Positions 20,154 through 31,561 of a stretch of DNA of 64,000 nucleotides are shown piece by piece. The notes under the pieces are model-generated. The model was not told the DNA's origin and ran no database searches. It saw nothing but the letters and a program-made list of their open reading frames with translations. Each line of letters opens with the position of its first letter. Within the stretch, counting starts at the first letter, position 1. Location of the stretch: assembly GCF_029030725.1 (NCBI RefSeq), contig NZ_CP113162.1, forward strand, positions 3,160,501-3,224,500, in the 5' to 3' direction. The position numbers were made by a program, and so were the translations under genes. The DNA comes from [Pseudomonas] carboxydohydrogena. Its GTDB lineage: Bacteria > Pseudomonadota > Alphaproteobacteria > Rhizobiales > Xanthobacteraceae.

Positions 20154-20933
20154 TCAATTGGCCAGCGAGGTATAGGCCGCCCCTAACATCGGGCCCGGCC
20201 TGTCACGGGTGCCATCCTGCACATAGGCGACAGCGGCATCGACGCCTTCACGCGAGATGTTCTCCAGCGGCACCGACCACGTATTCGCCGTGCCGTCCCA
20301 GTCGCCGACCTTGAGGACGTTGCGGACGACATTGTGATAGACGATCTGGTGGCCGCTATTCTCGCCACGGCCGATCGTGATTGGAACCGCTTTCGACACC
20401 GCGCAGATCCACACTTCGGCGTAATGACCGGCGGATGCCGCCACCGAGACGTTCAGGTAGTGGCCTTCCCTGGAGAGTTTCACCGGCACGCTCATGATGC
20501 CATGCTCGCCGTGGCTCTTTTCGATCGCCGTCTCGATGCCCTTGCGGTCGCTGCCGAGCACATGCCTCACGCCGTTGACCACCACTTGCGGCGTATAGAC
20601 GTCGCGATCGCCGCGCACCGCGGAATAGGCTTTCTGCCGCGCAGAGAAACGCGAATCAGCCAGCGTGTCCTTCCAGCCGAGATAATCCCAGTAATCGATC
20701 GGCAGGCTGAGTGCGATCAGCGAAGGGTCCTTCGTGAATTCGCCGAGCAGCTTGTCGGCGGGCGGGCAGGACGAGCATCCCTGCGAGGTGAACAATTCCA
20801 CCACCCCACGCGGATCGCCGGCGGCGGCGGGATTTGCCATCAGCAGCGTGCCGAGGATCACCGCGGCTCCGGCGCACAATGATGCGCGCCGGAAGGCCAG
20901 TGTGGCGATGGGCTCGAAAGACGTCACCTGCAA
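20154..20933 (-). CDS. DUF1223 thioredoxin-fold secreted protein
   Basis: This 259-residue protein has an N-terminal signal segment (hydrophobic about residues 17-37, ending NPAAAGD) and the DUF1223 hallmark VVELFTSQGCSSCPPADKLLGEF, a CxxC in a thioredoxin-like fold. Characteristic IDYWDYLGWKD and TPQVVVNGVRHVLGSD follow. Family members are periplasmic and unassigned, probably thiol-redox proteins. It lies downstream of acnA on the same strand with a gap of about 120 bases. Confidence 0.88.
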   Translation of the reverse strand: MQVTSFEPIATLAFRRASLCAGAAVILGTLLMANPAAAGDPRGVVELFTSQGCSSCPPADKLLGEFTKDPSLIALSLPIDYWDYLGWKDTLADSRFSARQKAYSAVRGDRDVYTPQVVVNGVRHVLGSDRKGIETAIEKSHGEHGIMSVPVKLSREGHYLNVSVAASAGHYAEVWICAVSKAVPITIGRGENSGHQIVYHNVVRNVLKVGDWDGTANTWSVPLENISREGVDAAVAYVQDGTRDRPGPMLGAAYTSLAN

Positions 20934-21051
20934 TCCTCAAACGAAGCGGCGATACCGCTGCAAATTCGCCTCGTCTTAGGCTTTCTTGCAGGGCACTCGC
21001 CACTCACGTCGCGGTGAGCCACTTCACAGTTCGTTGTGTGCCGTAAAGGCA

Positions 21052-23772
<2,721 letters not shown>

Positions 23773-23990
23773 TAGGCGGGGTCCCGATCTAAAAGGATGA
23801 CATCACGCAAACACGCTCCGCCGCCTCTAAAGAGGCATCCGCTTTCCACGGTATGGCATTGCGGGCTGCACCAGACGCGGGTTTATAGAATCTTTCCAGA
23901 CTGCGCGCCACACGACATTGGTCTTTGACTCATGCGGTTCTGTAATAGCGGCGTGTCTGATTTCCCGGATTGTGGAATGGGTTGTTTTTA

Positions 23991-24593
23991 ATGGGGCTCT
24001 TCGGCCGAGACATATCGTGTACCAGGGGTGGGCGGACGGTTTTTACCGGCGTGAGCTTCGATGTCGCAGCCGGCGAGGCGCTCGCAATCACCGGCGCGAA
24101 CGGCGCGGGCAAATCGTCGCTGCTGCGCATCCTCGCGGGGCTTTTGCCGCTCGCCGGCGGATGCATCCAGTATGCGGAAAATATTTCCGAACTGACGCTC
24201 GCCGAGCAGACGCACTATCTCGGGCACCGCGATCCCTTCAAGCCCGCGTTGAGCGTGCGTGAAAATCTGACTTTCTGGCAGAGCTATCTCGGCGGCGCGG
24301 CAATGGATATCGAGCAAGCCCTGATGTCGGTCGGGCTTGGCGCCATCGGCCATCTGCCCGCGGGCTTCCTGTCGGCGGGGCAGAAACGGCGGCTGTCGAT
24401 TGCACGTCTTATCGCCGTCAAGCGGCCGATCTGGCTGCTCGACGAGCCCGCGACGGCACTCGATGCCGCAGGACAATCGGCCTTTATCGCCATCATGCAA
24501 TCGCATCTCGACGGCGGCGGGCTGATCGCGGCCGCAACCCATGTCCCGCTCGGGATCGCCGCTCGTGAATTGCGGCTGGGAGCGCGCGCATGA
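23991..24593 (+). CDS. ccmA: Heme exporter ATPase CcmA
   Basis: This ATPase of the CcmABCD system releases holo-CcmE during cytochrome c maturation. The 200 residues include Walker A (GANGAGKSS), the signature LSAGQKRR and Walker B (IWLLDEPATALD). The start at 23991 (MGLFGRD) is chosen from family alignment; 23970 is also open. It overlaps ccmB by four bases (ATGA). Confidence 0.94.
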   Translation: MGLFGRDISCTRGGRTVFTGVSFDVAAGEALAITGANGAGKSSLLRILAGLLPLAGGCIQYAENISELTLAEQTHYLGHRDPFKPALSVRENLTFWQSYLGGAAMDIEQALMSVGLGAIGHLPAGFLSAGQKRRLSIARLIAVKRPIWLLDEPATALDAAGQSAFIAIMQSHLDGGGLIAAATHVPLGIAARELRLGARA

Positions 24594-25258
24594 ACGCCTT
24601 TCTTGCGTTGATCCAGCGCGACCTGCGGATCTCATGGCGGCTCGGCGGCGGCGGCCTGCTCGGCGTGCTGTTCTTCCTCAGCGTCGTCGTACTGATGCCG
24701 TTCGCGCTCGGCCCCGACGTGCCGCTCCTGAAGCGGATCGGCCCCGCCGTGCTGTGGCTCGGCGCCATGCTCGCGAGCCTTTTAACGCTCGACCGCCTGT
24801 TCACCGCCGATCAGGATGACGGCTCGCTCGACCTGCTGCTGATGAGCGAGATGCCGCTCGAGATGAGCTGCTTCGCCAAGGGCCTCGCGCACTGGCTCGC
24901 CACCGGCCTGCCGCTGATCGTTGCCACGCCGCTGCTCGGCGTGCTGCTCAATCTCGAACCTGAAACCTCATTATTCGTGGCGCTGACGCTGCTCGCCGGC
25001 ACGCCCGCGCTCACCTTCACCGGCATGATCGGCGCGGCGCTGGCCGTGACCATGCGTCGCGGCGGTCTGCTGCTCGCGGTGCTGGTGCTGCCGCTCTCGA
25101 TCCCGGTGCTGATCTTCGGCGTCGCGGCCTCCAACGCCGCCATCGCGGAACAGGGCCGGTTCGGCGCACCGTTCTCCATTCTCTGCGCGCTGACGCTCGC
25201 GGGCTTCATCATCGGCCCGCTCGCGGCCGCGGCCAGCCTGCGGCAGGGGCTGGACTAG
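24590..25258 (+). CDS. ccmB: Heme exporter membrane protein CcmB
   Basis: The 222-residue protein has six hydrophobic segments and the family opening [31 protein letters not shown] is the conserved cytoplasmic loop. It pairs with CcmA and CcmC in the inner membrane. The gene starts inside the last codons of ccmA and is followed by an 83-base gap before ccmC. Confidence 0.94.
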   Translation: MNAFLALIQRDLRISWRLGGGGLLGVLFFLSVVVLMPFALGPDVPLLKRIGPAVLWLGAMLASLLTLDRLFTADQDDGSLDLLLMSEMPLEMSCFAKGLAHWLATGLPLIVATPLLGVLLNLEPETSLFVALTLLAGTPALTFTGMIGAALAVTMRRGGLLLAVLVLPLSIPVLIFGVAASNAAIAEQGRFGAPFSILCALTLAGFIIGPLAAAASLRQGLD

Positions 25259-25341
25259 GGGCCGGATTAAATATGATTCAGCCAGCCGCCTTATCGAAGG
25301 ACCGCATTGCGCGGCTACCGCCGCATCGCTAAAACGCCGCC

Positions 25342-26073
25342 ATGTTCCTCGCCCGGCTCGCCAATCCCTCGCGTTTTATGGCCTTCACCGCCCGCGTCCT
25401 GCCATGGCTCGCGGTCGCGACCGTCCTTGTGCTGGCCCTCGGGCTCTACCAGTCATGGACCGCGCCCGACGACTACCAGCAGGGCGCGACCGTGAAGATC
25501 ATGTTCATCCACGTTCCCAATGCGTGGCTGTCGATGTTCGTCTGGATGGTGATGAGCGTCTCGGCGCTCGGCACGCTGGTGTGGAAGCATCCGCTGGCCG
25601 ATGTCGCCGCCAAGGCCGCGGCGCCGATCGGCGCATCCTTCACGTTTCTCGCGCTCGCGACCGGCTCGCTCTGGGGCCGCCCGATGTGGGGCACCTACTG
25701 GCAGTGGGACGCGCGGCTCACCTCCGTGCTGATCCTGTTCCTAATGTATCTCAGCCTGATCGCGCTGTGGCGCGCGGTGGAGGACCCTATCCGCGCGGCA
25801 CGCGCCGCCGCCGTGCTGACGCTGGTGGGCGCGATCAATATCCCGATCATCAAGTTTTCCGTGGAGTGGTGGAATACGCTGCATCAGGGCGAATCCGTGT
25901 TCCGCATGGGCGGGCCGACGCTCGACCGCGCCTTCCTGATCCCGCTGTTCACGATGGCGATCGCCTTTACCCTGCTGTTCATCACGCTGCATCTCGCCGC
26001 GATGCGCAACGAGATCCTGCGGCGGCGGGTACGGACCCTGCAAATGATGCAGGCCGACGGACGCACATCATGA
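25342..26073 (+). CDS. ccmC: Heme handling protein CcmC
   Basis: CcmC delivers heme to CcmE. The 243-residue protein has six membrane segments and the tryptophan-rich WWD-type motif in [18 protein letters not shown]. The heme-ligand histidines expected on either side are present in MFIHVPNAW and [11 protein letters not shown]. It overlaps ccmD by four bases. Confidence 0.95.
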   Translation: MFLARLANPSRFMAFTARVLPWLAVATVLVLALGLYQSWTAPDDYQQGATVKIMFIHVPNAWLSMFVWMVMSVSALGTLVWKHPLADVAAKAAAPIGASFTFLALATGSLWGRPMWGTYWQWDARLTSVLILFLMYLSLIALWRAVEDPIRAARAAAVLTLVGAINIPIIKFSVEWWNTLHQGESVFRMGGPTLDRAFLIPLFTMAIAFTLLFITLHLAAMRNEILRRRVRTLQMMQADGRTS

Positions 26074-26264
26074 GCACACCTGGGATGAGCACACTTGGCC
26101 CCTATGCGGTTTTTATCGGGACCTCCTACGCGCTGGTCGTGCTGGTCGTCGCCGGGCTGATTGCCGCCATCGCTCTGGATTATCGGCGCCAGCAGACCGA
26201 ACTGCGCCGCCTTGAAGCCAGCGGCGTGACGCGGCGATCCGGCAAGGCTTCCGAACAGACATGA
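26070..26264 (+). CDS. ccmD: Heme exporter small subunit CcmD
   Basis: The 64-residue protein has one membrane helix (about residues 12-34) followed by the basic segment [13 protein letters not shown], the CcmD pattern. Two in-frame starts, 26070 and 26085, sit in a near-duplicated stretch (ATGAGCACAC repeated). It overlaps ccmC and ccmG by four bases on each side, indicating translational coupling. Confidence 0.9.
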   Translation: MSTPGMSTLGPYAVFIGTSYALVVLVVAGLIAAIALDYRRQQTELRRLEASGVTRRSGKASEQT

Positions 26265-26851
26265 CACCCGAACAGAACACACCTCGCGCGCGCCGCTCCT
26301 GGCTTCTTGCCCTGCCGCTTCTGGTGTTCTGCGGACTCGCGGTGATGTTCTGGTTTGGCCTTCGCGATGGCGATCCGTCCCGCATTCCCTCGGCCCTGAT
26401 CGGCCATCCCGCGCCCGTGACGCCGCTGCCGCCGGTTGCGGAATTGACCCGCGACGGCGTGTCCGTTCCCGGCCTCGATCCGGCGGCGTTCAAGCAGCAG
26501 GTGACGGTGGTGAATGTGTGGGCATCGTGGTGCGTGCCGTGCCACGACGAAGCGCCGCTGCTGATGAATCTCGCACAGGACAAGCGCATCCGTCTCGTCG
26601 GCATCAACTACAAGGACGCGCCCGACAATGCCCGCCGCTTCCTCGGCCGCTACGGCAATCCATTCATGGCGGTCGGCAGCGACGGCAACGGCCGCGCCGC
26701 GATCGACTGGGGCGTCTACGGCGTGCCGGAGACTTTCGTGATCGACCGCAAGGGCACGATCGCCTTCAAGCTGATCGGCCCGATCACACCGGACAATCTC
26801 GAAACAGTGCTCAAGCCCGAGATCGAAAAGGCGCTTCACTCCGGCGCATAA
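26261..26851 (+). CDS. ccmG: Thiol:disulfide interchange protein CcmG/DsbE
   Basis: This periplasmic thioredoxin reduces the heme-binding cysteines of apocytochrome c. The 196-residue protein has an N-terminal membrane anchor (about 14-33) and the active site [17 protein letters not shown], then the family motifs [15 protein letters not shown] and [15 protein letters not shown]. It ends the ccmABCDG run. ccmEFH are not in the window. Confidence 0.95.
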   Translation: MTPEQNTPRARRSWLLALPLLVFCGLAVMFWFGLRDGDPSRIPSALIGHPAPVTPLPPVAELTRDGVSVPGLDPAAFKQQVTVVNVWASWCVPCHDEAPLLMNLAQDKRIRLVGINYKDAPDNARRFLGRYGNPFMAVGSDGNGRAAIDWGVYGVPETFVIDRKGTIAFKLIGPITPDNLETVLKPEIEKALHSGA

Positions 26852-26888
26852 GTCCTCGGTGCGAGCATTGCGGCATCCGCGGCGCTCA

Positions 26889-26906
26889 GCAAAAAATTAT
26901 TTTTGC
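26889..26906 (+). terminator. AT-rich hairpin after ccmG
   Basis: GCAAAAA (26889-26895) and TTTTTGC (26900-26906) are perfectly complementary around ATTA. Its low GC makes it a weak terminator candidate. Confidence 0.35.
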
Positions 26907-27000
26907 GATTTATCTGCCGTTCATTTCGAGGCCACAGCGCGGCCATGAATCGTCCGCTCACTCGAAGGCGTTACCAACCCCGTCCCGGAGGACGCTTTCG

Positions 27001-27366
27001 ATGCGATACTTCAAGTCCGTTTCCCTGACTGCCGCCATGCTCGCGCTCGGTCTTCTCACCACGCCTTCGTTCGCGCAATCCATGCAACCGGCGCCCGGCA
27101 CGACGATGGCGCCGAAAACCGCGCCCGTCTCCACGCCAAAGTCGGACAAGATGGCGCCGAAGGCGGCCGCCCAGAAAGAACTCATCGACATCAACTCGGC
27201 GAGCGCCGACGAACTCAAGTCGCTGAAGGGCATCGGCGATGCCTATTCGGCGGCGATCATCAAGAACCGTCCTTACAAGGGCAAGGACGACCTCGTGCAC
27301 AAGAAGGTCATTCCGGAAAAGACCTATGCCGCGATCAAGGGACATATCATCGCCAAGCAGAAATAA
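27001..27366 (+). CDS. Secreted helix-hairpin-helix protein (ComEA-like)
   Basis: This 121-residue protein has a signal peptide (MRYFKSVSLTAAMLALGLLT...PSFAQ), a Pro/Lys-rich linker, and one helix-hairpin-helix domain of ComEA type (DINSASADELKSLKGIGDAYS, about residues 62-118). Such proteins often bind DNA in the periplasm, as in DNA uptake, but the linker and short length leave the role open. GGAGG precedes the start. It is the last core gene before the island and ends in a strong terminator. Confidence 0.85.
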   Translation: MRYFKSVSLTAAMLALGLLTTPSFAQSMQPAPGTTMAPKTAPVSTPKSDKMAPKAAAQKELIDINSASADELKSLKGIGDAYSAAIIKNRPYKGKDDLVHKKVIPEKTYAAIKGHIIAKQK

Positions 27367-27392
27367 CGGCCCCGGCCACCACTCGAAAACAC

Positions 27393-27430
27393 AAAAGCCG
27401 CTTCCGGGCCTCCAGAAGCGGCTTTTGCTG
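27393..27430 (+). terminator. Terminator after HhH gene
   Basis: AAAAGCCGCTT (27393-27403) and AAGCGGCTTTT (27416-27426) form an 11-bp stem ending in four Ts. Confidence 0.85.
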
Positions 27431-27548
27431 CGAATCGAGCCTCGAATCTGGCGGGAAACCTTAAAAACGGGGTGTCATGACAGCTTGAGTCTCGACCGAA
27501 CCTCGCCTAAAAGTCGGCCCGACCGACGGCCCCGCGCCGGACAATGCC

Positions 27549-27638
27549 GGAGAGGTGGCAGAGTGGTCGAATGCACCGCACTCGAAATGCGGCATAGGTG
27601 CAAGCCTATCGGGGGTTCGAATCCCTCCCTCTCCGCCA
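27549..27638 (+). tRNA. tRNA-Ser (anticodon CGA)
   Basis: The 90-base gene folds with acceptor GGAGAGG/CCTCTCC, an anticodon stem CCGCA/TGCGG around loop CTCGAAA (anticodon CGA), a long variable arm as in class II tRNAs, and a T-arm containing GGTTCGAATCC. The CCA end is encoded at 27636-27638. It reads UCG codons. Its 3' end is the probable attachment site for the adjacent integrase. Confidence 0.96.
27609..27638 (+). other. Probable left attachment site of genomic island
   Basis: The 3' part of tRNA-Ser is directly followed, 86 bases later, by an outward tyrosine integrase reading away from the tRNA. This is the standard geometry of an integrated island that restores the tRNA 3' end. No second copy of the T-arm/acceptor sequence was seen downstream in the window, so the right end is not confirmed. 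Confidence 0.55.
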
Positions 27639-27723
27639 GCACTGTAAGAAACTCAATAAAATCAAAAGGCCGTTGATTGTCATAGGCTTTTCGCCACCCG
27701 ACTGGTACACACGGGTGGTACAC

Positions 27724-29238
27724 ATGGCACTTTCGATGGCACGTCCCTGGAAGCATCCTGACAGCGGCTTTTTCTGGTTTCGAAAACGCGTCCCCGACGA
27801 TCTCAAAGCTATCGTTGGCAAACGCGAAGAGCGCTTCAGTCTAGGTACGCGAGAGCCTCAGGAAGCAAAGCGTCTTCACGCGATCAAGCTCGCTGAGATT
27901 GAGGAACGCTGGGCCAATCTACGCCGCGGCAAACGCGCTCTCACCTCTGAAGAAATTGCTCATCAAGCTCATGAGATCGGCAGTGACGTTCGACGTCACT
28001 TGAGTGCCAATCCGCATCAAACACTTCTATGGGACATCGAGGTCGGTGCGAGCCTTTGGGCCAAGCCCACCATTTTTTCCCTTGATGTGATGCAGCCTCT
28101 TCCTAAAGAGCTGGCAGCGAAGATGGATCAGCGCTCGCTATGCTTCGACCTCGTTGACGAGCGCCTTAAAGCTGCTGGCCTTTCGGCAGAAGCAGGCGAT
28201 CGGCAACGCATTGCTGAAGCTACCTCAATGGAATTGCAGCGGGTTGCCCAAGAGCATCACGCCTATCTTCGAGGTTTATCGCTACCCAACCCGCCATCCG
28301 CGCTCGGGATCATCTCGCCCGTTGCAGCGGCCGCCCCACTGCCCTTTGAAGAAGTTATCAAGGGCTGGCTTAGCGAAAAGAAGCCCATCAAAAAGACTGA
28401 GTATGTTTGGCGACGGGTGATGAAGGAGCTGTCCGAACATCTCGGGCATGATGATGTCCGCCGGATTCGCAGTGAAGACCTCATCAGCTGGAAAGCAGCC
28501 CTTCTTGCGAAGGGTCTCAAGGCAAAAACTATACGTGATGGAAAGCTCGCGCCTGTTCGGGCTATCCTGCAATGGGCAACAGATAACCGAAAAATTCCTG
28601 TCAATCCCGGCACCCGTGTCAACATCGACCTAAAAGCCCGCTCTTCTGAAAAGCGTCGTGGCTACAATGACGATGAAGCAAAGATCATTTTGAGCGCCGC
28701 CCGAAAAGAAAAAGAACCTTACCGACGATGGGCGCCTTGGGTTTGCGCCTACACCGGTGCACGCATTGCGGAAGTCTGTCAGCTCCGGCGCGAAGACATT
28801 CGCAAAATCGATGGAATTTATTGCATCGCTTTCGCTGCCGAGGCGGGATCGCTCAAAAACGTAAACTCTGAGCGCGTCGTTCCCATACACTCGGCTCTTA
28901 AGAGCGAAGGATTTCTAAAGTTCGTCGAGACTGTAAAAAGCGGCCCGCTGTTTTCGGACCTTCTGCCAGATCGGTTCAACAGTCGCGGTGGTACAGGCGC
29001 CAAAGCCCTGAGCAAATGGATCCGATTGCTCGGATTGACTGATAAGCGCATTTCACCAAACCATTCGTGGCGCCATAGACTCAAAACCCTGGGAAGACGG
29101 CATGGACTCGCCGGAGACATCATGGACGCCATGACGGGGCATGGACGCAAGACTGTAGCGGACACCTATGGCGAATTTCCACCGGAGGCCATGATGCGCG
29201 AGTTGTCGAAAATTCCCATCCTGCATCTTCCGAAATAG
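27724..29238 (+). CDS. Tyrosine integrase of the genomic island
   Basis: The 504-residue protein begins with the DUF6538-like segment MARPWKHPDSGFFWFRKRVP, has a core-binding domain at about 235-330, and a catalytic domain with the first Arg in YTGARIAEVCQLRREDI, the box HSWRHRLKT, the distal His in MTGHGRKTVADTYGEF and the Tyr in the same segment. ATG 27724 is the first reasonable start; the frame is open back into the tRNA but that part is not coding. It probably drives site-specific integration into tRNA-Ser. Confidence 0.9.
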   Translation: MALSMARPWKHPDSGFFWFRKRVPDDLKAIVGKREERFSLGTREPQEAKRLHAIKLAEIEERWANLRRGKRALTSEEIAHQAHEIGSDVRRHLSANPHQTLLWDIEVGASLWAKPTIFSLDVMQPLPKELAAKMDQRSLCFDLVDERLKAAGLSAEAGDRQRIAEATSMELQRVAQEHHAYLRGLSLPNPPSALGIISPVAAAAPLPFEEVIKGWLSEKKPIKKTEYVWRRVMKELSEHLGHDDVRRIRSEDLISWKAALLAKGLKAKTIRDGKLAPVRAILQWATDNRKIPVNPGTRVNIDLKARSSEKRRGYNDDEAKIILSAARKEKEPYRRWAPWVCAYTGARIAEVCQLRREDIRKIDGIYCIAFAAEAGSLKNVNSERVVPIHSALKSEGFLKFVETVKSGPLFSDLLPDRFNSRGGTGAKALSKWIRLLGLTDKRISPNHSWRHRLKTLGRRHGLAGDIMDAMTGHGRKTVADTYGEFPPEAMMRELSKIPILHLPK

Positions 29239-29394
29239 GAAGCGCATGTCGGCCTTTGACCCAAGGCGAACATTCGATGCTGTTAGTTTGTTGTGCCTTG
29301 CCGTATTTGTTGTTTTTATTCACACTCGCCCGCATAGGTAGCTCGACTAATCCTTTCGCGTTCGCCTGCCGATTTTCTTAATCAGGGACGCTCC

Positions 29395-30843
29395 ATGACC
29401 GAGGAAGAAGTCTACGAAGCGCGCTCTCGAATATTTGGCGGTTTACCGCCGGATATCTTTCGCATTTTTTCTGGCGAGGCGCGTTGGTTCTACGCCGACC
29501 TTCTGGAGCACATAGACCGCGATGTTTTCGGAGACGTTCCAGGCGTCGTCTCTCGACAAGAGATGACTCAGGCGATTCGGGAATTTATCGACCGTCAGGG
29601 GCGCAGTGTCCAACTAGATGATGAAGCTCCGTATGCAACAGCCGAGTCCGCAGATGCCAAGGCCATCGTCGCGTACCGGCGGCTTCTCGACACGGGGTGG
29701 CTAACCGAATTTCGGGACCGTTACCGCCGGGTTGTCGATATGAATGCTAACGGACGCCTCATTCTGACAACCCTACTCGAGATAAAAGCAGGACGAACGC
29801 GCTCCTATGGCGGTGAGGTCTTGCAGGTTCTTTTGCAGCTCGAAGGAGCCGATAAAGATCCCGAGAATAGGTCCGAAGCCGTCCGCAACGCTGAGCGGTC
29901 AGCCAAGTCCTTCATGCATCACTTGCGCTCGATCTCAAGCGCAATACGGCACATTGAAGAAGAGCTGATCGGCCAGACCGATATGAGGACTCTCTTCCGG
30001 AAGTTCTTTGATGATTTCGTCGAGCATTTCTTGATCTCAGATTTCAAGCGACTGAAGAGCACAACCAATCCGTTTCGGTTCCGACGTAAGATCATCGACA
30101 CAGCGGAGGGCATCCTCGCCAACGAGATAAGGATGGCTGTCCTCTCCGAAGCCTACATCAAGGAGGGGCGCGGCCAGAGTGTTGAAGACGCGTATGCGCT
30201 AATTACTCAAGAATTGCGCAATGTAATCTCGGTATTTGATCGTATCGGGGACTATCTCGAAATTATCGAAGCCACGAACCAGCGGCTTGAACGACGAATT
30301 TCCAATACTTTGCGATTCATGGATCGCATTGCGGAGACGAAGACCGAACGTGTGATCGAGGCACTATCCAGGCTCGGCGATCTGGTTGGTCCCCCCTCGC
30401 TTGAGTTATCCATCCTGCATAACCTTCTTCCAGAACAAGTGGTGATCGGCAGGGAGGACCTCTATCAGCACAAACGTGAGCGGGAAGTGGTAAAACCCCT
30501 AAAAATCCGGCGCGAAGCACCAGATCCAGCATTTCTTGCGTATCGTGCGGCGCTTGATGCCTATCGGGGCCGCACGGCAATCACGGCTGCTAAGATGGCG
30601 ACCTATCTCGAAACCGCGTTTGGCGAACGACAAGAGCTGCAAGCGGCAGACATGCCTCTTTCCTCGCTAGATGATTTCTTCATTTTCGAGCGGCTCCGTA
30701 CCTTGCAGCAGATCGGCGACGGTGCCCTGACGCGGCGTTACGCGATCGAAATCAAGCCCACACAATTCAAGAATGAGTGGATCTCATGTCCCGATTTTGT
30801 CGTTCGTCGTGTGGGAAAGGTAGCGTCGCATGCTGGAGCTTGA
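29395..30843 (+). CDS. jetA: Wadjet system protein JetA
   Basis: This 482-residue, mostly helical protein opens with EARSRIFGGLPPDIFRIFSGEA and fits the JetA family (kleisin-like, MukF/MksF analogue) of Wadjet anti-plasmid systems, judged by family resemblance and by its three partners. It lacks the look of the DUF3375 JetA of type I; type II is my best guess. It starts 156 bases after the integrase and overlaps jetB by 14 bases. In Wadjet the A, B and C subunits form a loop-extruding SMC complex that finds small circular DNA. Confidence 0.85.
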   Translation: MTEEEVYEARSRIFGGLPPDIFRIFSGEARWFYADLLEHIDRDVFGDVPGVVSRQEMTQAIREFIDRQGRSVQLDDEAPYATAESADAKAIVAYRRLLDTGWLTEFRDRYRRVVDMNANGRLILTTLLEIKAGRTRSYGGEVLQVLLQLEGADKDPENRSEAVRNAERSAKSFMHHLRSISSAIRHIEEELIGQTDMRTLFRKFFDDFVEHFLISDFKRLKSTTNPFRFRRKIIDTAEGILANEIRMAVLSEAYIKEGRGQSVEDAYALITQELRNVISVFDRIGDYLEIIEATNQRLERRISNTLRFMDRIAETKTERVIEALSRLGDLVGPPSLELSILHNLLPEQVVIGREDLYQHKREREVVKPLKIRREAPDPAFLAYRAALDAYRGRTAITAAKMATYLETAFGERQELQAADMPLSSLDDFFIFERLRTLQQIGDGALTRRYAIEIKPTQFKNEWISCPDFVVRRVGKVASHAGA

Positions 30844-31561
30844 CGAACTTCGCGATCTTCTTGACGGTCGGCGCGGCAATCCGCCCGTCGAGAAGGCCGA
30901 TATCGAAACCGCGATTCAGGCGCTCCTTGCCCATCAGATCATTTATCCGGATACAAGCCTGCTTCGGCGAGAAATCTACGACCTCATTCGCCGTCATAAC
31001 ACATTTTTCGAGCGGTACTTCGGTGCGATGGGGGTCGGCATTGTTATCGAGCCGCCGACCGGAATGATCGCGCTGATCCGGGGCCAGAATCGGTACGGCT
31101 GGCAATTCTCGCGTCTCAAGAAAGACGAGACGCTTGTCCTGCTTGCGTTGCGCGTCACCTATGACGAAGGTTTGCGCGCTGGTCTTATGGACGAAATCGG
31201 TCGGGTTGAGACCAACACCGACGAAATATTCGACCGAATCCGGACGCTCGCTAAGGCTGATCCGCCCGCTGAGTCTCGACTGGAAGAAATCCTGAAGTCG
31301 TTGCGGCGACGAGGAGCTGTTCTGTTGCGTGATGCGGACCGTGTCGAGCGGCTTACCCCGGTTACGGTTCTCCCCGGCATAGGCATTCTTGTCGATGATG
31401 TCTTCGCCGCCTCTGTTGTAAAGTGGATAGAACTGGGAGCGCCTGACGAGTTCCTTACTTGGAGTGCGCGTGAACGCGACTCATCGGCCGTGCCGAACAA
31501 GGCTGGACCGTCCTCGGAACGGCAACGTCTCGATCCAGATGAGGCATCTCCTGATGTATGA
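30830..31561 (+). CDS. jetB: Wadjet system protein JetB (DUF4194)
   Basis: This 243-residue protein resembles the DUF4194/MukE-like winged-helix subunit: VEKADIETAIQALLAHQIIY, then REIYDLIRRHNTFFERYFGAMGV, and a C-terminal wing (GAVLLRDADRVERLTPVTVLP). It starts within jetA and overlaps jetC by eight bases, so the three are translationally coupled. Confidence 0.86.
   Translation: MLELDELRDLLDGRRGNPPVEKADIETAIQALLAHQIIYPDTSLLRREIYDLIRRHNTFFERYFGAMGVGIVIEPPTGMIALIRGQNRYGWQFSRLKKDETLVLLALRVTYDEGLRAGLMDEIGRVETNTDEIFDRIRTLAKADPPAESRLEEILKSLRRRGAVLLRDADRVERLTPVTVLPGIGILVDDVFAASVVKWIELGAPDEFLTWSARERDSSAVPNKAGPSSERQRLDPDEASPDV

Noticed and set aside
27598-27723. Integrase start inside the tRNA
   Set aside because: The frame is open by chance through the tRNA; family similarity begins at 27724.
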